A stretch of 64,000 nt of DNA, from contig NZ_JAJSEC010000003.1 of NCBI RefSeq assembly GCF_021272185.1, positions 124,001 through 188,000 of the forward strand, given 5' to 3'. Origin of the DNA: Roseivivax sp. GX 12232 (GTDB lineage Bacteria; Pseudomonadota; Alphaproteobacteria; Rhodobacterales; Rhodobacteraceae). The notes beneath the pieces are model-generated. The model was not told the origin of the DNA. It saw nothing but the letters and a program-made list of their open reading frames with translations, and ran no database searches. Below, piece by piece: positions 26,032-34,052 of this stretch (positions are counted from its first letter, which is position 1; every line of letters begins with the position of its first letter). A program made the position numbers and the translations under genes.

Positions 26032-26583
26032 ATGTTTCGCACCTTCCTTGTCGCCGCGGCGCTTGCCGCAACCGCCACGCTTGCCAACGCCGAGATCCGC
26101 GTCTCGGACGCCTATATCCGCTCGGCCACGCCGGTTTCGCCGACCGGCGCCGCCTTCATGGTGATCGAGAACACCGGCGCGGCGCCCATGCGCCTGACCG
26201 GCGCCGCCTCCGAGGCCGCCGCCCGGGTCGAACTGCACAGCCACAGCGAGGACGCCAGTGGCATGATGGTCATGGGCGAGATCGAGGGCGGCATCGAGAT
26301 CGCCCCGGGCGCCAGCCACCGCCTCGCGCGCGGGGGGGATCACGTAATGTTCATGGGGCTCGCCGATGCGCTCGAAGAGGGCGCCAGCGTGCCGCTGACG
26401 CTGATCTTCGAGGACGGCAGCGAGGTGGCGCTCGAGGTGCCGGTCGACCGCGAGCGGCAGGACGCGCATGGCGGTCACGGGGAGATGGATCACGGTTCGG
26501 GTGATGGCGCGATGGGCCATGGAGAGATGGACCACGGCGGCATGGACCACGGCGCGGCCAAGGACGACAGCGCCAAGGAGTGA
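26032..26583 (+). CDS. Periplasmic copper chaperone PCuA(C)
   Basis: 183 residues with signal peptide MFRTFLVAAALAATATLANA. The cupredoxin-like domain has the canonical H-x10-M-x21-H-x-M copper site: VELHSHSEDASGMMVM, then IAPGASHRLARGGDHVMFMG. The C-terminal ~35 residues are His/Met/Gly/Asp-rich (HGGHGEMDHGSGDG; GHGEMDHGGMDHG), an added metal-binding tail found in longer members. PCuA(C) delivers Cu(I) to cytochrome oxidase. The ribosome site is GGGAAAGGA. The preceding 113-residue ORF and stem-loop suggest copper-responsive translational control. Confidence 0.93.
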   Translation: MFRTFLVAAALAATATLANAEIRVSDAYIRSATPVSPTGAAFMVIENTGAAPMRLTGAASEAAARVELHSHSEDASGMMVMGEIEGGIEIAPGASHRLARGGDHVMFMGLADALEEGASVPLTLIFEDGSEVALEVPVDRERQDAHGGHGEMDHGSGDGAMGHGEMDHGGMDHGAAKDDSAKE

Positions 26584-26663
26584 GCCGGTGATGCGCGGGC
26601 CTTGCTTCAGGTCCGCGCGCGGCGTCGCAGGTTGCGCCGGGCTGACTGACCCGGCCAGCCTTG

Positions 26664-26695
26664 CTTCTGAGCTTCTGAGCTTCTGAGCTTCTGAG
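26664..26695. repeat. Octanucleotide tandem repeat, four copies
   Basis: CTTCTGAG is repeated four times without a mismatch between the copper chaperone gene and the sirtuin gene. It lies outside any gene I accept. Copy number could vary by slippage. Confidence 0.9.
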
Positions 26696-26750
26696 CCTTG
26701 GGGCCCTTAGACCGCAACCCTCCGCGCCCTCGGCCCCGCTGAACGCACAG

Positions 26751-27443
26751 CTACCCGCGCAGCAGCCCCGCCACCCAATCCGGCACCGCTTCGCTCGCCG
26801 GGCCGGTCAGGGTCCGGTCGAAAAGCGCCGAAGCCTCGGTGGCCTCGAGATTGATCTCCAGCGTCTCGATCCCGGCTACCCGCGCCTCCTCGACGAAGCC
26901 CGCGGCGGGATAGACATTGCCCGAGGTGCCAATCGCAACAAAAAGGTCCGCCGAGAGCAGGTGATCGAGGATTTCCTCCATGTAGTAGGGCATCTCGCCG
27001 AACCACACCACATCTGGGCGCGCCGCGGGGCGGTGGCAGGCAGGGCAGGGCTCCTCGGCCCCCATGGCGGCCGGGGCCTCCCAGCGGTGATCGCAGGCCC
27101 CGCAGAGCGCGCCCGCCAGCGCCCCGTGCATGTGCAGCACCTCGGCGCCCGCCGCCTCGTGCAGCCCGTCGACGTTCTGCGTGACGATCACCACCTCGCC
27201 CGGGTGGGCGCGCTGCAGCTCGGCCAGGGCGGCATGGGCGGGATTGGGCCGCGCTTCCGCCGCCTGCGCCCTTCGGGCGTTGTAGAACTCCTGCACCAGC
27301 AAGGGGTTGCGGGCGAAAGCCTCGGGCGTGGCGACATCCTCGATCCGGTGCTTGGTCCAGATCCCGTCCTTGTCGCGGAAGGTGCCGAGACCACTTTCCG
27401 CCGAGATCCCGGCGCCGGTCAGAATCACGATTTTCGGGGCCAT
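26751..27443 (-). CDS. cobB: Sir2-family NAD-dependent protein deacylase (CobB type)
   Basis: 230 residues. Motifs: LTGAGISAESGLGTFRD (NAD loop), FYNARR carrying the Tyr-x-x-Arg of class III sirtuins that accept succinyl and malonyl groups, VTQNVDGLHEAAG, catalytic His in LHMHGALAGALC, two zinc cysteine pairs CGAC and CPAC, and IGTSGNVYPAAGFV. It should remove acyl groups from lysines using NAD+, for example on acyl-CoA synthetases such as the nearby PrpE. The start follows GAGGAGGCAATC. It is divergent from the phosphatase gene, 57 bases away. Confidence 0.94.
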   Translation of the reverse strand: MAPKIVILTGAGISAESGLGTFRDKDGIWTKHRIEDVATPEAFARNPLLVQEFYNARRAQAAEARPNPAHAALAELQRAHPGEVVIVTQNVDGLHEAAGAEVLHMHGALAGALCGACDHRWEAPAAMGAEEPCPACHRPAARPDVVWFGEMPYYMEEILDHLLSADLFVAIGTSGNVYPAAGFVEEARVAGIETLEINLEATEASALFDRTLTGPASEAVPDWVAGLLRG

Positions 27444-27500
27444 GATTGCCTCCTCGGGTTGGCCTGCTAGGCTCCGGGACACACGCGGGGCCTGGTGCGC

Positions 27501-27959
27501 ATGATCCGATCTATCCTCTTCGTCTGTCTTGGAAATATCTGCCGATCGCCGGTGGCGGAAGGGGTCGTGGGCGCGCGCGCCCGGGCGCGGGGGCTGGCCT
27601 TGCGGCTCGACAGCGCCGGGACCGGGCGCTGGCACCTGGGCGAGCCGCCCTATCCGCCGATAATCCGCGCCGCGGCCGCCCGGGGCTACGACCTCTCGGA
27701 CCAGCGCGCGCGGCAGGTCACAGCACGCGATTTCAACAGTTTCGACCTGCTCCTGGCGATGGATGCGGAGAACCTCGCGACGCTCCAGGCGCTGCGGCCC
27801 GAGGGCACGCCCGCGCCCCGGCTCTTCACCGAGGCGCTGGGCCGGCCCGGGCTCACAGAGGTGCCCGACCCCTACTACACCCGCGATTTCGACGGCGTGC
27901 TCGACCTCGTGGAAGAGGCTGCCGAGGCGCTTCTGGACCAGCTCGAAGCGGCGGGGTGA
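27501..27959 (+). CDS. Low-molecular-weight protein tyrosine phosphatase
   Basis: 152 residues starting MIRSILFVCLGNICRSPVAEG. The CLGNICRS sequence is the CX5R phosphate-binding loop with catalytic Cys and Arg. DSAGTGRWHLGEPP and the late VPDPYYTRDFDG supply the general acid Asp. Family length is normal. An in-frame GTG two codons upstream (27495) is an alternative start. Function is dephosphorylation of tyrosine residues or small-molecule phosphoesters; the physiological target is not indicated by neighbours. Confidence 0.93.
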   Translation: MIRSILFVCLGNICRSPVAEGVVGARARARGLALRLDSAGTGRWHLGEPPYPPIIRAAAARGYDLSDQRARQVTARDFNSFDLLLAMDAENLATLQALRPEGTPAPRLFTEALGRPGLTEVPDPYYTRDFDGVLDLVEEAAEALLDQLEAAG

Positions 27960-27996
27960 GGGGCAGGATGATCCCCGCGCAAGGAAAGGCAAGCGC

Positions 27997-28374
27997 ATGA
28001 AAAAAGAGGGAATTCTCAACGCCGATCTGGCCCGCGTGGTGGCGGCACTTGGCCATACCGATGCGCTGGTGATCGGCGACGCGGGCCTGCCGGTGCCGCC
28101 CGGCGTGCGGGTCATCGACCTGGCCGTGACGCGCGGGCTGCCGAGATTCTGGCCGGTGCTCGACGCGGTGCTCTCCGAGATGGTCGTCGAACGCGCCGCG
28201 GTGGCCGAGGAGGCGGGCCCCGAGGTCCGCGCGGGCTTCGCGCAGCGGCTGACGCCGAAGACGGTGCCGCACGCCGAGCTAAAGGCGCTCTCTGCGGGGG
28301 CGGTCTGCCTGGTGCGCACCGGCGAGGTGGTGCCCTATACCAACGTGATTCTCTGGAGCGGCACGGGGTTCTGA
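27997..28374 (+). CDS. rbsD: RbsD/FucU-type sugar mutarotase (D-ribose pyranase)
   Basis: 125 residues. Signatures: KEGILNADLARVVAALGHTD with the conserved His, VIGDAGLPVPPGVRVIDLAV with the catalytic Asp region, and the C-terminal VVPYTNVILWSGTGF with the RbsD-type YxNxxL. It interconverts pyranose and furanose forms of ribose. No ribose transporter or kinase lies nearby, so it is an orphan here; it follows the phosphatase by 37 bases with an AAGGAAAGGC ribosome site. FucU (L-fucose) is a less likely alternative because the protein is short. Confidence 0.85.
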   Translation: MKKEGILNADLARVVAALGHTDALVIGDAGLPVPPGVRVIDLAVTRGLPRFWPVLDAVLSEMVVERAAVAEEAGPEVRAGFAQRLTPKTVPHAELKALSAGAVCLVRTGEVVPYTNVILWSGTGF

Positions 28375-28482
28375 GCGGGCTTTAACGCGCCGTTAGGGGC
28401 CCGGGTGCTAGACCCCGCCTCAGGGCTTCGCCGCTGAGGGGCGGCTGACGGCGGGGCCTGATTTGTTGTTTTGAGGGCAGGG

Positions 28483-28530
28483 CACCGCGCTCAAGCGGTG
28501 TCTTGGCTTAGGCCGGGCAGCTGCCCGGCC
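28483..28530. terminator. Paired hairpins between convergent rbsD and lepA
   Basis: CACCGC-GCTCAA-GCGGTG (28483-28500) and the perfect 20-base palindrome GGCCGGGCAGCTGCCCGGCC (28511-28530) lie between the two 3' ends. They probably act as bidirectional, factor-assisted terminators. Confidence 0.55.
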
Positions 28531-28562
28531 CGAAACCCGTGGCGAGGGGCGATGACCGCCCC

Positions 28563-30368
28563 TCAGCTGTCCATCTTCAAGGCCGAGATGAAGGCCTCTT
28601 GCGGGATCTCCACCTTGCCGAACTGGCGCATCTTCTTCTTGCCGGCCTTCTGCTTCTCGAGCAGCTTCTTCTTCCGGCTGGCGTCACCGCCGTAGCACTT
28701 CGCCGTCACGTCCTTGCGCATCGCCGACAGCGTCTCGCGGGCGATGACCTTGGCGCCGATCGCGGCCTGGATCGGGATCTTGAACATGTGGCGCGGGATC
28801 AGCTCCTTGAGCTTCTCGCACATCGCCCGGCCGCGCATCTCGGCGCGGTCGCGGTGCACCATCATGGCCAGCGCGTCGACCGGTTCGTCGTTCACCAGGA
28901 TCGACATCTTCACGAGGTTGTCCTCGCGGTAGCCGATCATCTCGTAATCGAAGCTGGCGTAACCCTTTGTTACGGATTTCAGGCGATCGTAGAAGTCGAA
29001 GACAACTTCATTCAGAGGGAGGTCATACACCGCCATGGCGCGGCCGCCGACATAGGTCAGGTCCATCTGGATGCCGCGGCGCTCCTGGCACAGCTTCAGC
29101 ACGTCGCCCAGGTAGTCGTCGGGCACCATGATCGTCGCCTTGATGCGCGGCTCCTCGATATGGCCGACATAGGTCATGTCGGGCATGTCGGCGGGGTTGT
29201 GCAGGTCGCGGCGCTCGCCGTCCTTGGTATAGAGGTGATAGATCACCGACGGCGCGGTGGTGATGAGCTCGATGTTGTATTCACGCTCCAGCCGGTCGCG
29301 GATCACCTCGAGGTGCAGAAGCCCGAGGAAGCCGCAGCGGAAGCCGAAGCCCAGCGCCGCCGAGGTCTCCATCTCGTAGGTGAAGGAGGCGTCGTTCAGC
29401 GCCAGCTTCTCGATCGCCTCGCGCATGTCCTCGAAGTCGTTGGCATCGACCGGGAAGAGCCCGCAGAAGACCACCGGGACCGAGGGCTTGAAGCCCGGCA
29501 GCGCCTGGGCGCAGGGCTTCTTCTCGTGGGTGATCGTGTCGCCGACGCGGGTGTCGCGCACCTGCTTGATCGAGGCGTTGAGATAGCCGATCTCGCCGGG
29601 GCCCAGGCTCTCGACCGCCTTCATCGCCGGGCGGTAGACGCCGACGTCGTCGACGTCATAGGTGCCGCCGGTCTTCATCATGCGGATCCGGTCACCCTTC
29701 TTTAGGGTGCCCTCGACGATGCGCACGATGCAGATCACGCCCAGGTATTGGTCGTATTTCGAATCGACCAGCATGGCCTTCAGCGGCGCATCCGCCGTGC
29801 CGCCCTCGGGCGGGGGCAGCTTTTGGACGATGGCCTCGAGCACATCGGGGATGCCGACCCCGGTCTTGGCCGAGATCAGGCAGGCCTCGGAGGCGTCGAT
29901 GCCGATCACGTCCTCGATCTGCTCGCGCACCCGGTCGGGCTCTGCCGCCGGAAGGTCGACCTTGTTCAGGACCGGCACGATTTCGTGGTCGGCGTCGATC
30001 GCGGTATAGACATTGGCGAGGGTCTGCGCCTCGACCCCTTGCGTGGCATCGACCACCAGGAGCGAGCCTTCGACCGCCTGCATGGAGCGCGCGACCTCAT
30101 AGGCGAAGTCGACGTGTCCGGGCGTGTCGATCAGGTTCAGCACGTAGGTCTCGCCGTCCTTGGCCGGATATTCGATGCGGACGGTGTTGGCCTTGATGGT
30201 GATCCCGCGCTCGCGTTCGATGTCCATGGCATCGAGGAGCTGGTCCTTCATGTCGCGTTCTGAGACCGTGCCGGTGAGCTGGATCAGCCGGTCGGCCAGG
30301 GTGGATTTCCCGTGGTCGATATGGGCGACGATGGAGAAGTTGCGGATGCGCGAAAGAGGCGTTGTCAT
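28563..30368 (-). CDS. lepA: Elongation factor 4 (LepA)
   Basis: 601-residue translational GTPase that acts on stalled or misplaced ribosomes. GTP-binding motifs: [17 protein letters not shown] (G1), ERGITIK (G2), [13 protein letters not shown] (G3) and VLNKVDLP (G4). The LepA-specific C-terminal domain is complete, ending [16 protein letters not shown]. Length is typical. It is divergent from the acylphosphatase gene, with 128 bases between. Confidence 0.98.
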   Translation of the reverse strand: MTTPLSRIRNFSIVAHIDHGKSTLADRLIQLTGTVSERDMKDQLLDAMDIERERGITIKANTVRIEYPAKDGETYVLNLIDTPGHVDFAYEVARSMQAVEGSLLVVDATQGVEAQTLANVYTAIDADHEIVPVLNKVDLPAAEPDRVREQIEDVIGIDASEACLISAKTGVGIPDVLEAIVQKLPPPEGGTADAPLKAMLVDSKYDQYLGVICIVRIVEGTLKKGDRIRMMKTGGTYDVDDVGVYRPAMKAVESLGPGEIGYLNASIKQVRDTRVGDTITHEKKPCAQALPGFKPSVPVVFCGLFPVDANDFEDMREAIEKLALNDASFTYEMETSAALGFGFRCGFLGLLHLEVIRDRLEREYNIELITTAPSVIYHLYTKDGERRDLHNPADMPDMTYVGHIEEPRIKATIMVPDDYLGDVLKLCQERRGIQMDLTYVGGRAMAVYDLPLNEVVFDFYDRLKSVTKGYASFDYEMIGYREDNLVKMSILVNDEPVDALAMMVHRDRAEMRGRAMCEKLKELIPRHMFKIPIQAAIGAKVIARETLSAMRKDVTAKCYGGDASRKKKLLEKQKAGKKKMRQFGKVEIPQEAFISALKMDS

Positions 30369-30496
30369 GGGGCTGGGATATGACGCGGGGGGGCGTCACG
30401 GTCAAGGTGGGTTGAATGCCGGGGCCCCTCGCTGACAGGCTGGGGGTCGCCGTGTCGCGGGGCCCCGCCGCCCCGGCACGAGGTGAAGGAGGCGAG

Positions 30497-30775
30497 ATGG
30501 CGCGACAGCACATCCGGGTGATCGTCACCGGGCGGGTCCAGGGCGTGTCCTTCCGGGCCTGGACCCAGGCCACCGCGCGCGAGCTGGGCCTTTCGGGCTG
30601 GGTGCGCAACCGCGAGGACGGCAGCGTCGAGGCCGAGATCGCGGGCCCCGAGGCGCAGGTCGCCGCGCTCTGCGAGCGGCTCTGGAAGGGTCCGCGCATG
30701 GCGCGCGTCTCGGATGTGGCGGTGAGCCCCGCGAGCGGCTCGCTGGCGGATGGTTTCGAGATCCGGCCGGGGTGA
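30497..30775 (+). CDS. acyP: Acylphosphatase
   Basis: 92-residue enzyme hydrolysing acyl phosphates. Both active-site signatures are present: IVTGRVQGVSFRAW with the catalytic Arg, and LSGWVRNREDGSVE with the catalytic Asn. The start has a strong GAAGGAGGCGAG ribosome site eight bases upstream. It is monocistronic. Assignment is secure; cellular role in bacteria is uncertain. Confidence 0.96.
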   Translation: MARQHIRVIVTGRVQGVSFRAWTQATARELGLSGWVRNREDGSVEAEIAGPEAQVAALCERLWKGPRMARVSDVAVSPASGSLADGFEIRPG

Positions 30776-31102
30776 GGCGCGGGCGCGGGCCGTTGGTGCA
30801 GTGATCAATGCGTCTCTTGCCGTCTCTCGGGGCGGATTTGCTGCGGAACGAGCGTCTGTGCCGGGGCAGGGGCATTCTGCGGCGCGTGTCTGGAGCGCCA
30901 ATTCGGCGGTAGCGCAGGCGCCGAGGCGCCCATGCGGAGCCCGTGCAGCCGCGCCTCTGCCGCACCTTCCGGCCCCCCGCTGGCCGCCTCCCGCCGGGCC
31001 GCGCGCTTTTGGCCAGAGGTCAATTGCAGCGCGCCCCCGCTTCGGGCATCATGGCCCCAAGAATGCCGGGACAAACCCGGCCAGGCATGAGCAGGCGGAG
31101 TT
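30776..31102. other. Gap between acylphosphatase and lipoprotein genes
   Basis: 327 bases of GC-rich sequence. Only the GCAGGCGGAG ribosome site of the next gene stands out. Frames across it have skewed composition and I accept none as genes. Confidence 0.4.
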
Positions 31103-31459
31103 ATGACGGGCAATGCACGGGCGCTTCTGGGCGCGGTCTCGGCACTTCTGATCCTTTCGGCATGCGGCGGCGGCGGGTCGTCCTATTCGGCCCCGGTGGT
31201 GAAATTCGCCTCGGGCCCGATCTACTCGGGCTGCATGGCCTCGGACCGCAAGGCGCGCAGCCGGGCGCTCTGCGGCTGCGTGCAGGCCATGGCGAACGAC
31301 ACGCTCACCGGCTCCGATTCGCGGCGCGCGGCGCGCTTCTTCCGTGACCCGCAGGAGGCGCATGACGTGAAATACTCCAAGACCGCCCGGGACGACGCCT
31401 TCTGGGACCGCTACGAGGCCTTCGTCTCGCGCTCGGAACGGACCTGCCGGGGGCTGTGA
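31103..31459 (+). CDS. Small cysteine-rich lipoprotein of unknown function
   Basis: 118 residues with a type II signal: LLGAVSALLILSACGGGGSS, lipobox LSAC, so mature residue 1 would be a lipidated Cys. The rest contains YSGCMASDRKARSRALCGCVQAMA, with three cysteines, followed by LTGSDSRRAARFFRDPQEAHD and FWDRYEAFVSRSERTC. Similar short alphaproteobacterial proteins are sometimes labelled arginine transporter, which nothing in this sequence supports. It probably sits at the outer membrane. The ribosome site GCAGGCGGAG is good. Confidence 0.8.
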   Translation: MTGNARALLGAVSALLILSACGGGGSSYSAPVVKFASGPIYSGCMASDRKARSRALCGCVQAMANDTLTGSDSRRAARFFRDPQEAHDVKYSKTARDDAFWDRYEAFVSRSERTCRGL

Positions 31460-31602
31460 GGTCTTGGGCTTGTGCGGTTCGAGTGGTGCCGTGTGCGGTT
31501 GCGGGGCGGATAAGCGTCGCCCGTAGTCGCCGACCCGGTCCCCGGTCTGTCAGCCCTTCACGCGCTCACTCATCCAGTGCACTGGCTGCACCCATCCCCC
31601 TC

Positions 31603-31771
31603 TTGCGCCCGAATAGCACCGAAGGTGCCGGGCGCGCGCCGGACCGGCCCGATGGGCCGGCGCTCCTTGGGATGGCGCGCATAGCTTGTCTTTCGTCCTG
31701 ACCTTGCTGCCATTAAGCGCATAGCTCTGAGGTCGGCAGCGCCGGCCCCCGGTCCGGCGCGCGCCCTCTGG
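31603..31771 (+). repeat. 169-bp dispersed element, copy 1
   Basis: The element begins TTGCGCCCGAATAGCACC and ends GCGCGCGCCCTCTGG. Inverted arms GGGCGCGCGCCGGACCGG (31630-31647) and its exact complement (31749-31766) would fold into an 18-bp stem around about 100 bases. A copy of equal length, in opposite orientation, lies at 50083-50251. The outer ~55 and ~40 bases are nearly identical while the centres differ. The rest of the 31460-31982 gap shows no gene. Confidence 0.9.
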
Positions 31772-31982
31772 AGGTGCTTGGTTGCAAGGGGGGCGGGCTT
31801 GCGGCGGAGCGTAAAAGTGCCGGGCAGCGGAGCGGTTTGGCAGGTGAGGCGGTAACAGGGACCGTGCCTGCGGGGTGCGGCTTGCTTCTCGAGGGCCTCT
31901 CGCCTTCAAGCTAGGCGATAGCCGAAGCGGCGGGCATCTTCAGCTCATCCGAGGCACCGCGCGCCACCTCGCCACCCCCACA

Positions 31983-32747
31983 TCACCCCTCCGCCGTCAG
32001 AAACGCCTCCAGCGCGGCGATGAAGTCGTCGGGCTTCTCCGCATGCAGCCAGTGCCCGGCCCCGCGGATCTTCGCGAAGCGCGCGCGGGGAAACAGCGCG
32101 CGGATCGCGGGGCGCATCTCGGGGGTGACGTAGTCGCTCTCGGCGCCCGAGAGAAACAGCGTCGGTCCCTCGAAGACACCCTCGCTGCCCGGCCAGCCGA
32201 GGATCTTCGGCATCTCCCGGCCCAGCACCTCGAGGTTCAACAGCCAGCGCTTCTCCTTCATGTCGAGCGACTGGGTGAAGAACCCCTGCAGCGTCGGGTC
32301 CGAGACATGTTCTGCGAGCTGCGCCGCCGCCTCGGAGCGCTTGCTGACCTGCTCGAGGTCCACCGCCTGCATCGCCCGGATGTAGCCCGACTGGTGGTCG
32401 TGGTCGTAGCTCACCGGCGCCATGTCCGCCGAGACCAGCCGGCGCACCAGATCGGGCCGGGTCAGCGCCGCCAGCATCGAGGCCTTGCCGCCCATGGAAT
32501 GGCCCACGAGGTCCACCGGCCCGCCCAGATCCTCGATCACCTCGATCAGATCGGCGGCCATGTCCTCGTAGCCGTGGCTCTCGCGCCAGTCCGAGGCGCC
32601 GTGGTTGCGCTGGTCGACCGCCACGACGTGGCGGATGCCCGAGAGCGCGCGGGCGATGCGGGTCCAGTTCTTCGCCTGGCCATAAAGGCCATGGACGATG
32701 ACAAGCGGGGGCAGGGAGGCGTCGCCGTGGCGGATGGTGTTCAGCAT
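31983..32747 (-). CDS. Alpha/beta hydrolase (YbfF-like esterase)
   Basis: 254 residues. Oxyanion motif VIVHGLYGQAKNW at the N-terminus, DQRNHGAS, nucleophile elbow VGHSMGGKAS and C-terminal GAGHWLHAEKPDDF with the catalytic His; LSGAESDYVTPE probably holds the acid. This pattern fits the YbfF/esterase group acting on short acyl esters or acyl-CoA. No strong ribosome site precedes the chosen ATG at 32747. It is divergent from a small membrane protein gene. Confidence 0.88.
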   Translation of the reverse strand: MLNTIRHGDASLPPLVIVHGLYGQAKNWTRIARALSGIRHVVAVDQRNHGASDWRESHGYEDMAADLIEVIEDLGGPVDLVGHSMGGKASMLAALTRPDLVRRLVSADMAPVSYDHDHQSGYIRAMQAVDLEQVSKRSEAAAQLAEHVSDPTLQGFFTQSLDMKEKRWLLNLEVLGREMPKILGWPGSEGVFEGPTLFLSGAESDYVTPEMRPAIRALFPRARFAKIRGAGHWLHAEKPDDFIAALEAFLTAEG

Positions 32748-32822
32748 GCCGCATGGATAGCGGCAGGCCGCGCGGGCATCCAGCCGCTTTTCCTCGCGCC
32801 CGGGGCGGGATAGGAGGACGCC

Positions 32823-33197
32823 ATGCGCGCGGATCCCAAACTGGAAAAGATGGTGGCCCGGCTCGAGCGTCTGCTCGAGGCGAAGTTCGGCGCGTCTCGC
32901 GGCCCGCTGCGGCGGCGGATCGCGGCGCCGGGGCGGCTTCTGCCCGGCAAGGTCCGGCGCGACCTCGATCAAGTCGAGCGCGCCTGGTCGCTCGCGGGGC
33001 ATCCGAAGCTCGGCCGGCAGATCGACCTGCCGCAGACGCTGGCGGCGGGGGCGCGGGCCGAGGACTGGCTGAAGACGGTGGACGTGCGCGACCGGCGGAT
33101 CGGGCGGCTCCTGGGGCTGCTCGGCGGGCTCGCCTTCAACCTGATCCTGCTCTTCGCGCTGGTGCTGGCGGTGCTGCTCTGGCGCGGGTTTCTCTGA
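32823..33197 (+). CDS. Unknown 124-residue protein with C-terminal membrane anchor
   Basis: A basic N-terminal half (LEKMVARLERLLEAKFGASRG, then RRRIAAPGRLLPGKVRRDL) is followed by EDWLKTVDVRDRRIG and a single hydrophobic helix at about 103-121 (GLAFNLILLFALVLAVLLW). It would be tail-anchored in the inner membrane with a positively charged cytosolic part. The ribosome site GGAGGA is excellent, which supports a real gene. No family is recognised. Confidence 0.75.
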   Translation: MRADPKLEKMVARLERLLEAKFGASRGPLRRRIAAPGRLLPGKVRRDLDQVERAWSLAGHPKLGRQIDLPQTLAAGARAEDWLKTVDVRDRRIGRLLGLLGGLAFNLILLFALVLAVLLWRGFL

Positions 33198-33310
33198 GCG
33201 CGCAGGTGGTGCGCGTGTCACCGCCTGACGCGGGGCAGGCGGTCAGAGCGCAGGGGCGAACGGGGCAGGCCGATAGCGCCGACCGCCCCGCTGTGCACGT
33301 TGCTTTCCCC

Positions 33311-33724
33311 TTACGAGCCCCCCGCCCGCGGGCCGCTGTAATCCGCCTCCGAGACCGGCTCGGCCCAATCGGCGGTGGCGCCGTCGCGGGCCTCCTGCAC
33401 GGCGATATGCACCATGGCCACCTCGGGCGCGGCGCCGTGCCAGTGGCGCACGTCGGCGGGAAACCAGGCGGTGTCGCCGGGGCGCAGCTCCTCGATGGCT
33501 TCGCCCTCGACCTGCGCGAGGCAGAGCCCCGAGACCACGTGGATCGTCTGGCCGTAGGGATGCGTGTGCCAATTCGTGCGCGCGCCGGGCTCGAAGGTCA
33601 CCCGCAGGATGCGGTGGCGGCCCGGCTCCTCGGCGGCGCCGATCGGGTCCATGCGGACGCGCCCGGTGAAATACTCGAGCGAGGGGGTCTGCGAGGGGCG
33701 GCTGCCGGCGCGGGTGATCTGCAT
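33311..33724 (-). CDS. Cupin-domain protein
   Basis: 137 residues with a single cupin barrel: RTNWHTHPYGQTIHVVSG (motif 1 with two His and Gln in place of Glu), GDTAWFPADVRHWHGAAPE (motif 2). N-terminal SLEYFTGRVRMDPIG resembles cupins of the quercetinase/mandelonitrile-lyase-like group that binds Mn or Fe. The start follows AAAGGACG. Substrate cannot be stated; neighbours give no hint. Confidence 0.87.
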   Translation of the reverse strand: MQITRAGSRPSQTPSLEYFTGRVRMDPIGAAEEPGRHRILRVTFEPGARTNWHTHPYGQTIHVVSGLCLAQVEGEAIEELRPGDTAWFPADVRHWHGAAPEVAMVHIAVQEARDGATADWAEPVSEADYSGPRAGGS

Positions 33725-33986
33725 GGGGCGTCCTTTCGGGAAGACGGGTCGGAGCGGTTGCGGGCAGATGACCACGCCCCGGCGGCAGGGTCAAAGGTGT
33801 GGGCGCGGGCGCGGGGGTGCGGAGGGATTGGGTCCGGGCGTCTTGAGCCGGGGCTGGCGCAGGTTCGGGCGCGCTATTCGCGCGGCAGGCTTGGGTGCCG
33901 GGTGTGCCTGATGCCACAGCGCGACAAGAGCGGCCTGCCTGCCACCCCCGCGAATGCCCAAACCGACCCACCCCACGGCACCCAGG

Positions 33987-34022
33987 AAAAAAAAGAGGAC
34001 GCGGGATATGCCCCGCGTCCTC
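33987..34022 (-). terminator. Intrinsic terminator of glyA
   Basis: On the minus strand GAGGACGCGGG pairs perfectly with CCCGCGTCCTC (11 bp, six-base loop), followed by eight T. It begins 31 bases after the glyA stop. The rest of the 33725-34052 gap holds no recognised feature. Confidence 0.95.
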
Positions 34023-34052
34023 CCTGTCACCCTTCGGCGAAGAAACCGCCGC

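Noticed and set aside
31550-31909. 119-codon minus-strand frame over the 169-bp element
   Set aside because: Not accepted as a gene: no ribosome site, GC-arm driven composition. Its shared segment with copy 2 is reported as a finding instead.
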